Below are positions 13,468-14,487 of a DNA stretch of 14,487 bases, one piece after another. A program made the position numbers and the translations under genes. The DNA is from an uncultured Collinsella sp. Its GTDB lineage: Bacteria; Actinomycetota; Coriobacteriia; Coriobacteriales; Coriobacteriaceae. The stretch covers positions 1 through 14,487 of the forward strand of contig UQVT01000034.1 of assembly GCA_900544465.1 (NCBI GenBank). The letters are read 5' to 3'. The notes beneath the pieces are model-generated. The model made no database searches, was not told the origin of the DNA, and saw nothing but the letters and a program-made list of their open reading frames with translations. Every line of letters begins with the position of its first letter. The first letter of the stretch is position 1.

Positions 13468-13809
13468 CTATTCCGGTTTGGTTTCCACCGTGGGAGTCTT
13501 GTCCGCCGCGACTGGAGTGCGGGCGGTGTCCATAGTCAGGCAGTGTTTGGGGCAGCTCTCGATGCACTCGCCGCATACCACGCAGGCATACGGGTCAATC
13601 GACCACGTTCCTCCCTTGCGATCGACCGCGAGCGCGCCCGCCGGGCAGCGACGCGCGCACATGCCGCAGCAAATGCACACGTCCATGTCGTTGACGATAT
13701 GCCCGCGCAAGCGCTCGGGTGCCGCGAGCTTCTCCTGCGGATAGCACACCGTTACCGGCTGCTTGACCATAGAGCCCAAGGCCGTCTTGGCAAATGTCAG
13801 CAAACTCAT
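13468..13809 (-). CDS. 2x[4Fe-4S] ferredoxin-type subunit of group 4 hydrogenase (EchF/HycF-like)
   Basis: This is a 113-residue iron-sulfur protein with two classical cluster motifs: Cys45, 48, 51 and 55 (CICCGMCARRCP) and Cys76, 79, 82 and 86 (CVVCGECIESCP). Extra cysteines sit at 47 and 90. An N-terminal stretch with YPQEKLAAPERLRGHI resembles NuoI/HycF/EchF subunits, which carry electrons between a donor ferredoxin and the hydrogenase. A short polar, Thr/Pro/Lys-rich tail follows residue 93. It starts 7 nt after the stop of the hydrogenase large subunit, with GGAAAGG about 10 nt before the ATG. It is the last gene of its operon, followed by hairpins. Large subunit followed by a terminal ferredoxin subunit is the echE-echF order. 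HycF of the formate hydrogenlyase is longer and followed by hycG. I favour Ech-like, without excluding another group 4 subtype. Confidence 0.88.
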   Translation of the reverse strand: MSLLTFAKTALGSMVKQPVTVCYPQEKLAAPERLRGHIVNDMDVCICCGMCARRCPAGALAVDRKGGTWSIDPYACVVCGECIESCPKHCLTMDTARTPVAADKTPTVETKPE

Positions 13810-13816
13810 GCCGCGC

Positions 13817-14487
13817 CTACCTTTCCGTGCAGCTAATGCAGGGGTCGATGGTCAGGATGATCATGGGCACGTTGGCGATGAGCACGCCCTGCAGCGCGTG
13901 CGTCAGGCCTGCAAGGTTTTGCGACGTCGGCGTGCGTACGCGGAAACGGTCCAGGTTCTTGGTGCCGTTGCCGCGCACATAGTAGTACGCCTCGCCGCGC
14001 GGCTGCTCAATCACGACCTCGCCGCGCGCACCGTCGACCGGCGTGAGCTTGGTACGCCCGCCGATGCCGTCGTGCGGAATCTTGCCGACAAGCTCCTTGA
14101 TAATGTCCATGGCCTGCGTGACCTCGGCACAACGCACCTGGCAGCGGGCATAGCAGTCGCCGTCGGTAGCCACGATCGGCTCAAACGCAGCCAGATCCGC
14201 ATAGGCGCCGTCACCGAACATGCGCACGTCGTAGTCCACGCCCGAGGCGCGACCGAACGGGCCGACCATCGAAAGCTCCAGCGCGTCCTTCTTGCTGATC
14301 ACGCCTACACCGTGCAGGCGCTCGCCGCAGCTATTGTCGTCCAAAAACGCATGCAACAGGGCCTCGTAGTCGGGACGCATGGCATCGAGCGTCTGGACAA
14401 TGCCCGCCAGCTCGGAGTCCTCAATGTCGTGTTTAAGGCCGCCGATCTCGTTAATCGACAGAATCACGCGCCCGCCGCAAGTGCTCT
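13817..14487 (-). CDS. Group 4 [NiFe] hydrogenase large subunit, C-terminal part (EchE/HycE-like), cut by window edge
   Basis: The open frame enters from the right edge (reading STCGGRVILSINEIGG) and ends with DPCISCTER immediately before the stop codon. That DPC..C motif supplies the second pair of cysteine ligands of the Ni-Fe centre. The first pair would lie in the missing N-terminal part. Other group 4 features are the NEIGGLK region and the GPFGRASG and GEAYYYV stretches, also shared with the complex I NuoD fold. An internal GTG at 14465-14467 is not the real start, because the frame continues beyond it. The protein ends at CTER, so there is no C-terminal extension for a maturation protease. 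This is reported for Ech- and CooH-type enzymes and differs from HycE. It probably couples ferredoxin oxidation to H2 formation and ion pumping together with the ferredoxin subunit encoded 7 nt downstream. Confidence 0.92.
   Translation of the reverse strand, partial: STCGGRVILSINEIGGLKHDIEDSELAGIVQTLDAMRPDYEALLHAFLDDNSCGERLHGVGVISKKDALELSMVGPFGRASGVDYDVRMFGDGAYADLAAFEPIVATDGDCYARCQVRCAEVTQAMDIIKELVGKIPHDGIGGRTKLTPVDGARGEVVIEQPRGEAYYYVRGNGTKNLDRFRVRTPTSQNLAGLTHALQGVLIANVPMIILTIDPCISCTER

Noticed and set aside
13129..13836. A 235-codon plus-strand open frame across copy D and the ferredoxin gene
   Set aside because: It runs through a palindromic element and antisense to a gene with two intact iron-sulfur motifs.
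1..14487. tRNA or rRNA genes, integrase or transposase genes, sortase gene
   Set aside because: None was recognised on either strand. The repeats are therefore without a visible enzyme of their own in this window.

Overview
The window is a high-GC segment with dense, operon-like gene packing. The combination suggests a gut actinobacterium of the Collinsella / Coriobacteriia type: a very large LPxTG-anchored pilin-type adhesin, an energy-converting group 4 [NiFe] hydrogenase, a leaderless-looking start, and NarL-type regulation next to an ABC-2 exporter. The taxon is an inference from gene content and base composition and has not been tested by a search.

Layout. (1) 1-296, minus strand: the N-terminal part of a LolD/MacB-type ABC ATPase running off the left edge. 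(2) 297-549: an intergenic REP/MITE-like repeat. (3) 550-3877, minus strand: a three-gene ABC-2 exporter operon (ATPase, permease A, permease B) with short gaps or overlaps. (4) 4075-5846, plus strand and divergent from the exporter: a NarL-family sensor kinase and response regulator joined by an ATGA overlap. Gene order, sizes and families of (3) and (4) match the Bacillus linearmycin-sensing LnrJK / LnrLMN set. The likely logic is that the kinase senses an amphiphilic or membrane-active compound and the regulator switches on the divergent exporter. (5) 5847-6454: a repeat-rich convergent gap with two long palindromic elements and terminator-like hairpins. (6) 6455-12748, minus strand: one 2097-residue cell-wall-anchored adhesin with a signal peptide, a von Willebrand A domain, ten pilin isopeptide (Spy0128/FctA-like) domains and a C-terminal LPTTG sorting signal. 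(7) 12749-13467: its upstream region, with a cluster of TGAGACA motifs including an 18-bp operator-like palindrome, then two more long palindromic elements and hairpins. (8) 13468-14487, minus strand: a ferredoxin-type subunit and the C-terminal part of the large subunit of an Ech-like group 4 hydrogenase, running off the right edge.

The most unusual feature is the set of four 152-162 bp elements flanking the adhesin gene, in the order type I, type II, gene, type II, type I. All share an inner hairpin and middle arms but carry one of two unrelated outer inverted repeats. The two type I copies differ at one arm position with a matching change in the opposite arm, so pairing is kept. A sequence block of about 40 bp recurs beside them. 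I do not recognise this family. No sortase, integrase or transposase is visible in the window.
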